This document shows, piece by piece, positions 1-6,388 of a DNA stretch of 7,159 nucleotides. This DNA is from Spirosoma fluviale (GTDB lineage Bacteria > Bacteroidota > Bacteroidia > Cytophagales > Spirosomataceae): assembly GCA_945860325.1 (NCBI GenBank), contig CAMARL010000094.1, positions 1 through 7,159 on the forward strand, read 5' to 3'. The position numbers and the translations under genes are program-made. The notes under the pieces are model-generated. The model was not told where the DNA came from, did not search any database, and was given only the letters and a program-made list of their open reading frames with translations. How positions within the stretch are numbered: position 1 is the stretch's first letter; each line of letters starts with the position of its first letter.

Positions 1-1
1 C

Positions 2-70
2 GTGGTGGCAGGTATTGTGGTCATTTTAATATCTGTTATTATTGTAGGCATAGGAAACTCGTTTAGCTAA
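2..70 (+). CDS. rhaT: C-terminal end of a membrane transporter, probably RhaT-like L-rhamnose/proton symporter (5' truncated by window edge)
   Basis: An open frame enters from the left edge and ends at TAA 68-70. The visible 22 residues are almost entirely hydrophobic (V, I, L, G), as in a final transmembrane helix, and finish with IIVGIGNSFS. From memory, Escherichia coli RhaT also ends in a hydrophobic helix followed by IVGIG and a few residues. That match in sequence and in distance from the C-terminus is the basis for the name. Other drug/metabolite-superfamily transporters could end similarly, so the family is tentative while the membrane helix is clear. The next gene, a sugar-type GntR regulator, starts two bases after this stop, which fits a sugar-uptake operon with its own regulator. 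Confidence 0.5.
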   Translation: MVAGIVVILISVIIVGIGNSFS

Positions 71-72
71 AG

Positions 73-1095
73 ATGGCCATTTTTGAATTTATACATATAG
101 ATGAATTTTCCTCGACTCCGAAATATCGCCAACTGGCGCATTCGATTATCGAGGCCATTCAAAAAAATAAGTTAAAAAAGGGAGATGTTTTGCCTTCCAT
201 TAATGAAGTTAGTTTTCATTATTATATTTCTAGAATAACCGTTGAAAAGGGCTATAATTATTTAAAATCAATCGGGATTGTCGATTCGGTTCGAGGAAAA
301 GGCTTTTTTATCAATGTAGATTCTATTCCCGTCACCTATCGGATTTTTTTATTGTTCAATAAACTTAGTGAGCATAAGAAAATTATCTACGATGCTTTTG
401 TTAAAGAGTTGGGAGAAAATGCAGCCATTGATTTTTATGTATATAACAATGACTTCAATTTGTTTAAGCGTATTATCGAACGTAGAGAAAAAGATTATTC
501 CCATATCGTCATCATCCCACATTTTCTTGAGGATGATTTAGCAGCCTACAAACTAATCAACACCCTACCTAAAGAGAAATTGATTATTGTGGATAAGAAA
601 ATTCCAGGGATTACGGGTCAAATTGCCATGGTTTACGAGAATTTTGAAAAAGATATTTATGCAAGTTTAATGGAGGCCAAGGATTCGTTAGCAAAATATA
701 ATCGAATCAATTTGATTTTTCCATCTCACAATTATTATTCCATTGACATTGTCCATGGTTTTAAAAGTTTTTGCCAAGACTTTGCTTTTGATTATGCTGT
801 GTTAGATTCACCTACCAATGTCAATCTCTTACATGGTGATGTATTTATTACTGTCATGGAAGATGATTTGATTATTTTGTTGGACCAAATATTAGCACAA
901 AAATTGCGGATAGGTGTTGATTTAGGTCTTATTTCCTATAACGAAACTCCCATAAAAAGATTGATTGGCCAAGGAATTTCCACCATATCTACGGACTTTG
1001 AGCAATTAGGAATTTCAGCAGCAAAACTTGTTATGTCAGGAGACAAGGTCCAAATTGAAAATCCTTTTTACTTTACGCACAGGCCATCCATTTAA
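73..1095 (+). CDS. GntR-family transcriptional regulator with LacI-like periplasmic-binding-protein effector domain
   Basis: A 340-residue cytoplasmic DNA-binding regulator. The N-terminal winged helix-turn-helix spans about residues 16-80 and shows the GntR pattern: YRQLAHSIIEAI, then GDVLPSINEV, the recognition-helix stretch SRITVEKGYNYL and the wing RGKGFF. Residues about 88-340 form a periplasmic-binding-protein/LacI-type sugar-sensing domain. Its typical C-terminal pieces are visible: GLISYNETPIKRL (285-297), then GISTISTDFEQLGISAAKLV (301-320) and a final THRPSI. This is not the FadR or UTRA type of GntR effector domain. The ATG lies two bases after the preceding transporter stop, so the two genes are very likely cotranscribed. 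Because that transporter end looks like RhaT, rhamnose or a related sugar is the best guess for the inducer, but nothing in the protein proves it. The gene is intact, without odd residues in the DNA-binding region. A role in regulating the downstream leu genes is not supported. Confidence 0.88.
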   Translation: MAIFEFIHIDEFSSTPKYRQLAHSIIEAIQKNKLKKGDVLPSINEVSFHYYISRITVEKGYNYLKSIGIVDSVRGKGFFINVDSIPVTYRIFLLFNKLSEHKKIIYDAFVKELGENAAIDFYVYNNDFNLFKRIIERREKDYSHIVIIPHFLEDDLAAYKLINTLPKEKLIIVDKKIPGITGQIAMVYENFEKDIYASLMEAKDSLAKYNRINLIFPSHNYYSIDIVHGFKSFCQDFAFDYAVLDSPTNVNLLHGDVFITVMEDDLIILLDQILAQKLRIGVDLGLISYNETPIKRLIGQGISTISTDFEQLGISAAKLVMSGDKVQIENPFYFTHRPSI

Positions 1096-1148
1096 TGCCT
1101 GTTTGGTTGGCTCATCTTTAGGAACTTTACTGATTACAGGTATTTTTT
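1095..1148 (+). terminator. Possible long-loop terminator after the GntR gene
   Basis: Bases 1095-1102 (ATGCCTGT) can pair with 1136-1143 (ACAGGTAT) over eight positions with one G-U pair, and a T-run ends at 1148. The loop of about 33 bases is long for an intrinsic terminator. The same GCCTGT segment (1097-1102) can instead pair with ACAGGC at 1079-1084, so two structures compete. It may end the transporter-regulator transcript, but could be chance. Confidence 0.28.
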
Positions 1149-1150
1149 CT

Positions 1151-1180
1151 TTGCTTTTTTGCAAAAAAAATAGCAATTTT
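1151..1180 (+). terminator. AT-rich hairpin with T-tail between the GntR gene and leuC
   Basis: TTGCTTTTTT (1151-1160) pairs with AAAAA (1166-1170) and AGCAA (1172-1176), with a single bulged T at 1171 and loop GCAAA, followed by TTTT (1177-1180). This gives ten base pairs but mostly A-T. It could be the real end of the upstream transcript or part of the leuC promoter region. Its core TTTTTTGCAAAAAA (1155-1168) is a perfect palindrome, so a protein-binding site is also possible. Confidence 0.33.
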
Positions 1181-1186
1181 AGGGTT

Positions 1187-1194
1187 TAAGTTTA
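1187..1194 (+). promoter_or_regulatory. Weak candidate -7 element of a Bacteroidota promoter for the leuCD operon
   Basis: TAAGTTTA matches seven of eight positions of the Bacteroidota -7 consensus TAnnTTTG and lies about 30 bases before the leuC ATG. The nearest upstream TTG (1159-1161) is about 25 bases away rather than the usual 19-21, so the -33 partner is poor. A promoter must exist somewhere in 1096-1225 if leuC is not read through from the regulator gene. This is only the best-looking hexamer-type match. Confidence 0.2.
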
Positions 1195-1225
1195 ATTAAA
1201 TAGATTAAAATATTAAATTTTTACA

Positions 1226-2629
1226 ATGAGCAATTCCCCAAAAACCTTGTTTGATAAAGTCTGGGATTCACATGTTGTTCGTCAAATTGCTGACGGGCCA
1301 GATGTTTTTTTTATAGACCGACATTTTATTCATGAAGTGACTAGTCCTGTAGCCTTTTTAGGTTTAGAGCAAAGAGGGCTTGGTGTTTTATTTCCTGAAA
1401 AAACGTTTGCAACTGCAGATCATAATACACCTACGATAAACCAACATCTTCCTGTTGAAGATCCTTTGTCGGCAAATCAATTGCTGCAATTGGAGAAAAA
1501 TACAAGCAAATATGGCATTTCACATTGGGGTTTAGGGAATCCCAAAAATGGTATTGTTCATGTGGTCGGTCCTGAAAATGGAATTACTTTACCCGGGATG
1601 ACGATCGTTTGTGGGGATTCACATACCTCTACGCATGGAGCCTTTGGCGCTATTGCCTTTGGAATAGGTACTTCTGAAGTGGAAATGGTTCTTTCTTCAC
1701 AGTGTATCATGCAACCTAAACCGATTAAAATGCGGATTAATGTAAATGGCCAATTAGGAAAAGGTGTGACGCCAAAAGATGTGGCTTTATATATTATTTC
1801 AAAATTATCAACTTCAGGTGCCACAGGTTATTTTGTGGAATATGCAGGAGATGTTTTTGAAAATATGTCCATGGAAGGACGTATGACAGTGTGTAATTTA
1901 AGTATTGAGATGGGTGCTAGGGGTGGAATGATTGCTCCAGACCAAACTACTTTTGATTATATCGATGGCAGAGAATTAGCTCCAAAAGGAGCAGATTGGG
2001 ATAAGCAATTGGCCTATTGGAAAACATTGAAAACAGACTCTGGTTCAGTATTTGACAAAGAAATTACTTTTTTAGCTTCCGACATAGAACCTATGATTAC
2101 TTATGGGACCAATCCGGGTATGGGTATGGGTATTTCAAAAAATATTCCTCAAGCGAAGGATTTGGAAGGAGGCGCGTCAAGTTATGCTAAGTCATTAGAT
2201 TACATGGGCTTTGAGGAGAATGATTCGATGATAGGTAAAAAAGTGGACTATGTATTCATTGGGTCTTGTACAAACGGCCGTATAGAAGATTTTAGAGCAT
2301 TTGCTTCGATCGTTAAAGGTCGGAAAAAAGCGGATCATGTAACGGCTTGGGTCGTTCCAGGTTCACATGTGGTGGAAGCTCAAATACATGAAGAAGGTAT
2401 TTATGATATTTTGACTGAGGCGGGTTTTGCCTTACGCCAACCAGGTTGTTCGGCTTGTTTAGCCATGAATGACGATAAGATTCCTGCTGGAAAATATGCG
2501 GTGAGTACATCGAATCGTAATTTTGAAGGTCGCCAAGGACCAGGTTCAAGAACCTTATTGGCCAGCCCTTTAGTAGCCGCAGCAGCTGCAATTACTGGGG
2601 TTGTAACAGATCCAAGACAATTTTTATAA
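1226..2629 (+). CDS. leuC: 3-isopropylmalate dehydratase large subunit
   Basis: The large [4Fe-4S] subunit of isopropylmalate isomerase, which with LeuD converts 2-isopropylmalate to 3-isopropylmalate through a dehydrated intermediate in the cytoplasm. The same heterodimer family isomerises citramalate in the isoleucine route. At 467 residues it is essentially the length of Escherichia coli LeuC (466). Signatures include KTLFDKVWDSHVV near the start, the aconitase-family stretch GDSHTSTHGAFGAIAFGIGT (130-149) and the three cluster ligands Cys348 (in IGSCTNGR), Cys408 and Cys411 (in PGCSACLAMN). The late SNRNFEGRQG motif (429-438) is also intact. The ATG is preceded by an A/T-rich leader without a Shine-Dalgarno sequence, normal for Bacteroidota. 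It is the first gene of the visible leuC-leuD-synthase-leuB operon, with leuD 17 bases downstream. Nothing is missing or unusual. Confidence 0.97.
   Translation: MSNSPKTLFDKVWDSHVVRQIADGPDVFFIDRHFIHEVTSPVAFLGLEQRGLGVLFPEKTFATADHNTPTINQHLPVEDPLSANQLLQLEKNTSKYGISHWGLGNPKNGIVHVVGPENGITLPGMTIVCGDSHTSTHGAFGAIAFGIGTSEVEMVLSSQCIMQPKPIKMRINVNGQLGKGVTPKDVALYIISKLSTSGATGYFVEYAGDVFENMSMEGRMTVCNLSIEMGARGGMIAPDQTTFDYIDGRELAPKGADWDKQLAYWKTLKTDSGSVFDKEITFLASDIEPMITYGTNPGMGMGISKNIPQAKDLEGGASSYAKSLDYMGFEENDSMIGKKVDYVFIGSCTNGRIEDFRAFASIVKGRKKADHVTAWVVPGSHVVEAQIHEEGIYDILTEAGFALRQPGCSACLAMNDDKIPAGKYAVSTSNRNFEGRQGPGSRTLLASPLVAAAAAITGVVTDPRQFL
2116..2133 (+). repeat. Three tandem GGGTAT hexamers inside leuC
   Basis: Three perfect copies of GGGTAT lie in frame and encode the repeated Gly-Met of NPGMGMGISKNIP (residues 297-309). 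Gain or loss of a unit would add or remove two codons without a frameshift. The GMGMG protein motif is, as I recall, common in Bacteroidota LeuC, so the repeat probably reflects protein constraint. Confidence 0.7.
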
Positions 2630-2646
2630 TATTTAAAAAGATTATT

Positions 2647-3237
2647 ATGGCTTACGATAGTTTTAAAGTTTTACGTAGTTCTGCCGTTCCTTTGCCCATT
2701 GAAAATGTAGATACGGATCAAATCATTCCAGCTCGTTTTTTGAAGGCTACCGAACGAAAAGGTTTTGGTGACAACTTATTTAGAGATTGGCGTTATGATA
2801 AAAACGACCAAGCAAAATCTGATTTTATTTTAAACAACCCTACGTATTCGGGTAAGATATTAGTGGGTGGGAAAAACTTTGGATCAGGTTCATCTCGGGA
2901 ACATGCTGCTTGGGCTATTTATGATTATGGGTTTCGCTGCGTAGTTTCTTCATTTTTTGCTGATATATTTCGTGGCAACTCAATCAATGTAGGTATATTA
3001 CCTGTTCAAGTAAGTCCAGAATTTTTACATCAAATATTTACAGCGATGGAAAAAGATCCGAAAGCAGAATTGGAAATAAGTCTTCCTGAACAAACCATTA
3101 CGATTGTTTCAACTGGTGCTTCCGAATCTTTTGAGATTAATGGGTACAAGAAAAATAATTTATTAAATGGCTTTGATGATATCGATTATCTTCAAGCGAT
3201 GAAAGGGGAAATAGCTACGTTTGCACTTAACCGATAA
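2647..3237 (+). CDS. leuD: 3-isopropylmalate dehydratase small subunit
   Basis: The small (swivel-domain) subunit of isopropylmalate isomerase, partner of LeuC, completing the substrate site. At 196 residues it is close to Escherichia coli LeuD (201). It shows the long bacterial form: ENVDTDQIIPARFLK (19-33), the substrate-loop motif GGKNFGSGSSREHAAWAI (74-91), the following SSFFADIFRGNSINVGILPV (101-120), and the C-terminal NGFDDIDYLQ (174-183) typical of the leucine-pathway enzyme rather than archaeal short homologues. It starts 17 bases after leuC behind an A-rich leader (AAAAAGA). Its 3' end overlaps or abuts the next gene: the stop TAA is at 3235-3237, whereas possible synthase starts lie at 3221 and 3242. 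That arrangement suggests translational coupling. The gene is intact. It can serve leucine and, if the next gene is a citramalate synthase, isoleucine precursor formation. Confidence 0.97.
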   Translation: MAYDSFKVLRSSAVPLPIENVDTDQIIPARFLKATERKGFGDNLFRDWRYDKNDQAKSDFILNNPTYSGKILVGGKNFGSGSSREHAAWAIYDYGFRCVVSSFFADIFRGNSINVGILPVQVSPEFLHQIFTAMEKDPKAELEISLPEQTITIVSTGASESFEINGYKKNNLLNGFDDIDYLQAMKGEIATFALNR

Positions 3238-4756
3238 GCATTTGAAACGCCACATAGAAATAATGGACACGACTCTTCGCGATGGAGAACAAACAAGCGG
3301 GGTGTCGTTTTCAGCTTCAGAGAAATTAACAATTGCGCAATTACTTTTAACTGAATTAAAAGTTGATCGTATTGAAATTGCCTCTGCTCGGGTTTCTGAT
3401 GGCGAGTTTCAAGCAGTGAAAAAAATCACAGAATGGGCAGCTATTCATGGTTATCTGAATAAAGTAGAGGTGTTGACTTTTGTGGATGGCGGAACTTCGG
3501 TGGATTGGATGATATCTAGCGGTGCTAAAGTTATGAATTTACTGACCAAGGGTTCTTTAAATCACTTGAAGCACCAACTGAAAAAATCACCAGAACAACA
3601 TTTTTCTGAAATAGCTGAATCCATTCATTTGGCCGTTTCTAAAGGTTTAGAAGTAAATGTTTATTTGGAAGATTGGAGTAACGGGATGCGGAATAGCAAA
3701 GAATATGTGATTGACTACCTTGACTTTATCCAACATTTACCTATCAAACGCATTTTATTGCCTGATACTTTAGGGGTTTTAATTCCTTCTGAGGTCGCAG
3801 CATTTATTTCGGAACTCGTTCAGCGGTATCCAAAAATTCATTTTGATTTTCATGCGCACAATGATTATGATTTAGGTACTGCCAATGCGCTTGAAGCCGT
3901 TAGGAATGGAGTTCATGGATTACATTTGACGGTTAATGGCATGGGTGAGCGGGCAGGTAATGCTCCTTTAGCCAGTGTTATAGCTGTTTTGAATGACTAT
4001 CAAAAAGATGTTTCTACTTCTGTCTGCGAAAAATCATTGTATAGTGTGAGTAAGTTGGTCGAGACTTTTTCAGGATTTAGAATTCCTGCCAACAAGCCCG
4101 TGGTGGGTGAAAATGTCTTTACCCAAACTGCAGGAATTCATGCAGATGGAGATAAAAAGAATAATTTATATCACAATGATTTAATGCCAGAGCGTTTTGG
4201 GCGGGAGCGTAAATATGCATTAGGTAAAACGAGTGGCAAGGCAAACATCGCTAATAATTTGGCCCAATTAGGTATTCAACTTTCGGATCAAGATCTGAAA
4301 AAAGTAACCCAACGGATTATTGAATTAGGAGATAGAAAAGAGGTAGTAACTCAAAACGACCTTCCTTATATTATTTCAGATGTTTTGGATAGCAGTGCGA
4401 TTGAGGAACGTGTTCAAGTTTTAAATTATGTGCTGACACATTCCAAGGATTTACGGCCATCTGTTACATTAAAAATTTCCATTGACGGTGAGTATTTTGA
4501 AGAACATGCACAAGGCGATGGACAGTATGATGCTTTTATGAAAGCATTATTAATCATCTTTGAAAAAAATGGTAAAATATTACCTCAATTAAAAGATTAT
4601 GCGGTTCGAATTCCACCAGGTGGTGATTCAGATGCATTATGTGAAACGATTATTACTTGGGCTCACGGCGATCGCGAGCTAATTACTCGAGGCTTAGATT
4701 CTGATCAAACGGTTTCTGCGATCAAAGCCACTCAGAAAATGTTGAATTTAATTTAA
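3221..4756 (+). CDS. cimA: Probable (R)-citramalate synthase of the Leptospira CimA type (isopropylmalate synthase family)
   Basis: Predicted to condense acetyl-CoA with pyruvate to (R)-citramalate, the first step of threonine-independent isoleucine synthesis. The 511 residues comprise a DRE-TIM barrel (about 12-275) with DTTLRDGEQ (16-24) and metal ligands His211 and His213 in HAHND, a linker, and a C-terminal LeuA-type regulatory domain (about 390-511). By eye it aligns along its full length with the Leptospira interrogans citramalate synthase as I remember it. Residues matching that enzyme's pyruvate pocket (its Leu81, Leu104, Tyr144) are Leu85, Leu108 and Tyr148; catalytic Arg20, Asp21, Glu150 and Thr183 are kept. 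Classical LeuA differs in this pocket. Automated tools may call it 2-isopropylmalate synthase, and that remains possible. The start is uncertain: TTG 3221 (17-base overlap with leuD), TTG 3242 (four bases after the leuD stop) or ATG 3263. The ATG would remove the first barrel strand HIEI, so a TTG start is preferred. Numbering here uses 3221. Confidence 0.75.
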   Translation: MHLTDKHLKRHIEIMDTTLRDGEQTSGVSFSASEKLTIAQLLLTELKVDRIEIASARVSDGEFQAVKKITEWAAIHGYLNKVEVLTFVDGGTSVDWMISSGAKVMNLLTKGSLNHLKHQLKKSPEQHFSEIAESIHLAVSKGLEVNVYLEDWSNGMRNSKEYVIDYLDFIQHLPIKRILLPDTLGVLIPSEVAAFISELVQRYPKIHFDFHAHNDYDLGTANALEAVRNGVHGLHLTVNGMGERAGNAPLASVIAVLNDYQKDVSTSVCEKSLYSVSKLVETFSGFRIPANKPVVGENVFTQTAGIHADGDKKNNLYHNDLMPERFGRERKYALGKTSGKANIANNLAQLGIQLSDQDLKKVTQRIIELGDRKEVVTQNDLPYIISDVLDSSAIEERVQVLNYVLTHSKDLRPSVTLKISIDGEYFEEHAQGDGQYDAFMKALLIIFEKNGKILPQLKDYAVRIPPGGDSDALCETIITWAHGDRELITRGLDSDQTVSAIKATQKMLNLI

Positions 4757-4763
4757 AATAAAA

Positions 4764-5837
4764 ATGGTGAAAAAGCATATTTTAATTGTTCCCGGGGATG
4801 GAATAGGCCAAGAAGTTACGGCAGTAGGTAAAAAAGTGTTAGAGAAAATTGCGGCCAAATTTGGTCACGAGTTTACATATGATGAGGCATTAATTGGGCA
4901 TGAGGCGATCGAGGCCACGGGTGACCCACTTCCTGCAGAGACTTTAGCAAAAATGAAAGCTTCGGATGCCGTTCTTTTTGGCGCCGTAGGTCATCCCAAA
5001 TATGATAATGATCCTTCAGCCAAAGTTCGACCTGAGCAAGGTTTATTGCGAATGCGGAAGGAATTAGGTTTATATGCGAATTTGAGACCCATCAAATTAT
5101 TTGATGAATTATTAGGAGCGTCTAGTATTAAGCCAGAAATTTTAAAAGGAGCGGATATCTTATTCTTTCGTGAATTAACTGGGGATATATATTTTGGGGA
5201 AAAGGGTCGCAAAAATAATGGGGATACCGCCTATGATGTGGCTGAATACAGCCGCTATGAGGTTGAGCGTATTGGCCGAAAGGCATTTGATGCAGCGATG
5301 ACACGTAAAAAGCATTTAGTTTCCGTAGATAAAGCGAATGTGTTAGAGTCTTCTCGCTTATGGAGAGAAGTTATTCAGAAATTAGCTTTGGAATATCCTG
5401 AAGTTACGGTGGAATATCAATTTGTGGATGCGACTGCGATGTTGTTAATTAAAGATCCTAAGCGTTTTGATGTGGTTGTAACTGCTAACTTATTTGGTGA
5501 CATTTTAACGGACGAAGCCTCTCAAATTGCAGGTTCTATGGGGATGTTGGCTTCTGCGTCCATCGGTGATGGAACAGGTGTTTATGAGCCCATTCATGGT
5601 TCAGCACATGATATCACGGGCAAAGGCTTAGCGAATCCATTAGCTTCCATTTTATCAGCGGCATTGTTGTTAGATATATCATTTGGCTTAAAGGAAGAAT
5701 CAGAGACGATTATTAATGCGGTGGATACTTTATTGAAAAAGGGTTTTAGAACTCGGGATATTGCGGATGCTAGTACTCCTGCTAACATGATTTTAGGTAC
5801 TGAGGCCATTGGCGAGGAAATTCTAAAATTGATTTAA
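4764..5837 (+). CDS. leuB: 3-isopropylmalate dehydrogenase
   Basis: A cytoplasmic NAD-dependent beta-decarboxylating dehydrogenase converting 3-isopropylmalate to 2-ketoisocaproate. In the citramalate route the same enzyme type makes 2-oxobutanoate from methylmalate. The 357 residues compare with 363 in Escherichia coli. Visible signatures are the N-terminal GDGIG (11-15), substrate arginines Arg98, Arg108 and Arg136 (in FFRELTGDIYFG), catalytic Tyr143 and Lys190 (SVDKANV), and metal-binding Asp222, Asp246 and Asp250 (in NLFGDILTDE). The cofactor loop is HGSAHDITGKGLANP (278-292), where Asp283 is the family's NAD-preferring residue. The His before it replaces a Pro common in other LeuB proteins; I attach no function to that. 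The RMRKELGLYANLRP region marks LeuB rather than isocitrate dehydrogenase. It starts seven bases after the synthase stop behind an A-rich leader and is the last gene before a strong terminator. Confidence 0.96.
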   Translation: MVKKHILIVPGDGIGQEVTAVGKKVLEKIAAKFGHEFTYDEALIGHEAIEATGDPLPAETLAKMKASDAVLFGAVGHPKYDNDPSAKVRPEQGLLRMRKELGLYANLRPIKLFDELLGASSIKPEILKGADILFFRELTGDIYFGEKGRKNNGDTAYDVAEYSRYEVERIGRKAFDAAMTRKKHLVSVDKANVLESSRLWREVIQKLALEYPEVTVEYQFVDATAMLLIKDPKRFDVVVTANLFGDILTDEASQIAGSMGMLASASIGDGTGVYEPIHGSAHDITGKGLANPLASILSAALLLDISFGLKEESETIINAVDTLLKKGFRTRDIADASTPANMILGTEAIGEEILKLI

Positions 5838-5857
5838 TTCCAAATATTTGTATTTTT

Positions 5858-5888
5858 ATGCTCAGGGATTTGTCTCTGAGCATTTTTT
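5858..5888 (+). terminator. Strong intrinsic terminator of the leuCD-synthase-leuB operon
   Basis: ATGCTCAG (5858-5865) pairs perfectly with CTGAGCAT (5876-5883). The stem can extend inward by G-U, G-C and A-T pairs to a TTTG loop (5869-5872), about eleven pairs in all. A run of Ts follows through 5888. It begins 21 bases after the leuB stop. The reverse strand lacks a T-run after the hairpin, so it acts in the + direction only. The T-run ends exactly where the next gene's ATG begins (5889). Confidence 0.9.
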
Positions 5889-6377
5889 ATGGAAGTAATT
5901 GTCGTTTTAGGTTCTCCCAATTTTCCTGATGGTACTTTAGGTCCCATTGCCTTGGATCGTTTGCAAGGTTGCTTGTCTATATTTAATCCCCAAAAACATA
6001 AAATACTTTGTACGGGTGGCTTTGGTACTCATTTTAATACGAGTCCCATCGCACATGCGAATTACCTAAAGGATTTTTTAATCCAAAAAGGAGTTCCTTC
6101 AACTGCTTTTTTACCGTTGGCCCTCTCTTCAAACACCGTTGAGGATGCAGTGATGTCCAAATCTATTCTGATAAAAACTGAATTTAAAGACCTTGTAATT
6201 ATCACATCAGAATATCACGTAGCCCGAGTTAAATTTATATTCACTGAAATTTTAAAAGATTTTAATTTGAATTTCAATGCGGTTACACATCATTCCATAG
6301 ATGATGTGTTGGAGCCATTGATCCAACATGAAAAAATGGCTATGGACCAGTTAAATTTAAATGGATTGTATTATTAA
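5889..6377 (+). CDS. DUF218/YdcF-like (ElyC/SanA/YdcF family) protein of unknown function
   Basis: A 162-residue soluble protein with the YdcF/DUF218 pattern: first strand and loop IVVLGSPN (4-11), then Arg24 in ALDRLQ, the glycine turn CTGGFGTHF (41-49), SNTVEDA (81-87) and ITSEYHVARV (105-114). The conserved polar residues that line the cleft in this family are present (Arg24, Glu85/Asp86, His110, Arg113). Family members include membrane-anchored envelope proteins (ElyC, SanA) and soluble YdcF. This one has no signal peptide or membrane helix, so it resembles the soluble type, whose biochemical role is unsettled. The start is fixed: a TGA lies in frame at 5877-5879 and only Phe codons precede the ATG. 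The leuB terminator hairpin ends five bases before that ATG, so efficient expression from the leu promoter is unlikely. The next gene starts 11 bases after its stop, suggesting a two-gene unit. Confidence 0.82.
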   Translation: MEVIVVLGSPNFPDGTLGPIALDRLQGCLSIFNPQKHKILCTGGFGTHFNTSPIAHANYLKDFLIQKGVPSTAFLPLALSSNTVEDAVMSKSILIKTEFKDLVIITSEYHVARVKFIFTEILKDFNLNFNAVTHHSIDDVLEPLIQHEKMAMDQLNLNGLYY

Positions 6378-6388
6378 ATTTTTTAAAT

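Noticed and set aside
1095..1121. Eight-codon reading frame MPVWLAHL overlapping the GntR stop, considered as a leader peptide for leucine attenuation
   Set aside because: Only two Leu codons, not consecutive, and it is about 100 bases before leuC with no following T-box or classical attenuator. Chance is the simpler explanation.
1558..1824. 88-codon open frame on the minus strand inside leuC
   Set aside because: It lies wholly antisense to conserved LeuC coding sequence and shows no recognisable domain; it is a shadow of the real gene.
2116..2133. GGGTAT triplicate as a phase-variation microsatellite
   Set aside because: Unit changes keep the frame, and the encoded Gly-Met repeat is a normal LeuC motif, so on/off switching is not possible.
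2313..2591. 92-codon open frame on the minus strand at the leuC 3' end
   Set aside because: It is antisense to the cluster-binding region of LeuC, with no domain and no independent leader.
3221..4756. Homocitrate synthase or HMG-CoA lyase identity for the synthase
   Set aside because: The C-terminal LeuA-type regulatory domain, the leuD/leuB neighbours and the full-length CimA-like pattern fit the citramalate/isopropylmalate synthase family instead.
4991..5212. 73-codon minus-strand open frame inside leuB
   Set aside because: It is antisense to the conserved LeuB core and has no protein-family features.
5594..5809. 71-codon minus-strand open frame near the leuB end
   Set aside because: It is antisense to conserved LeuB sequence. 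It starts with a moderately hydrophobic stretch but has no supporting context.
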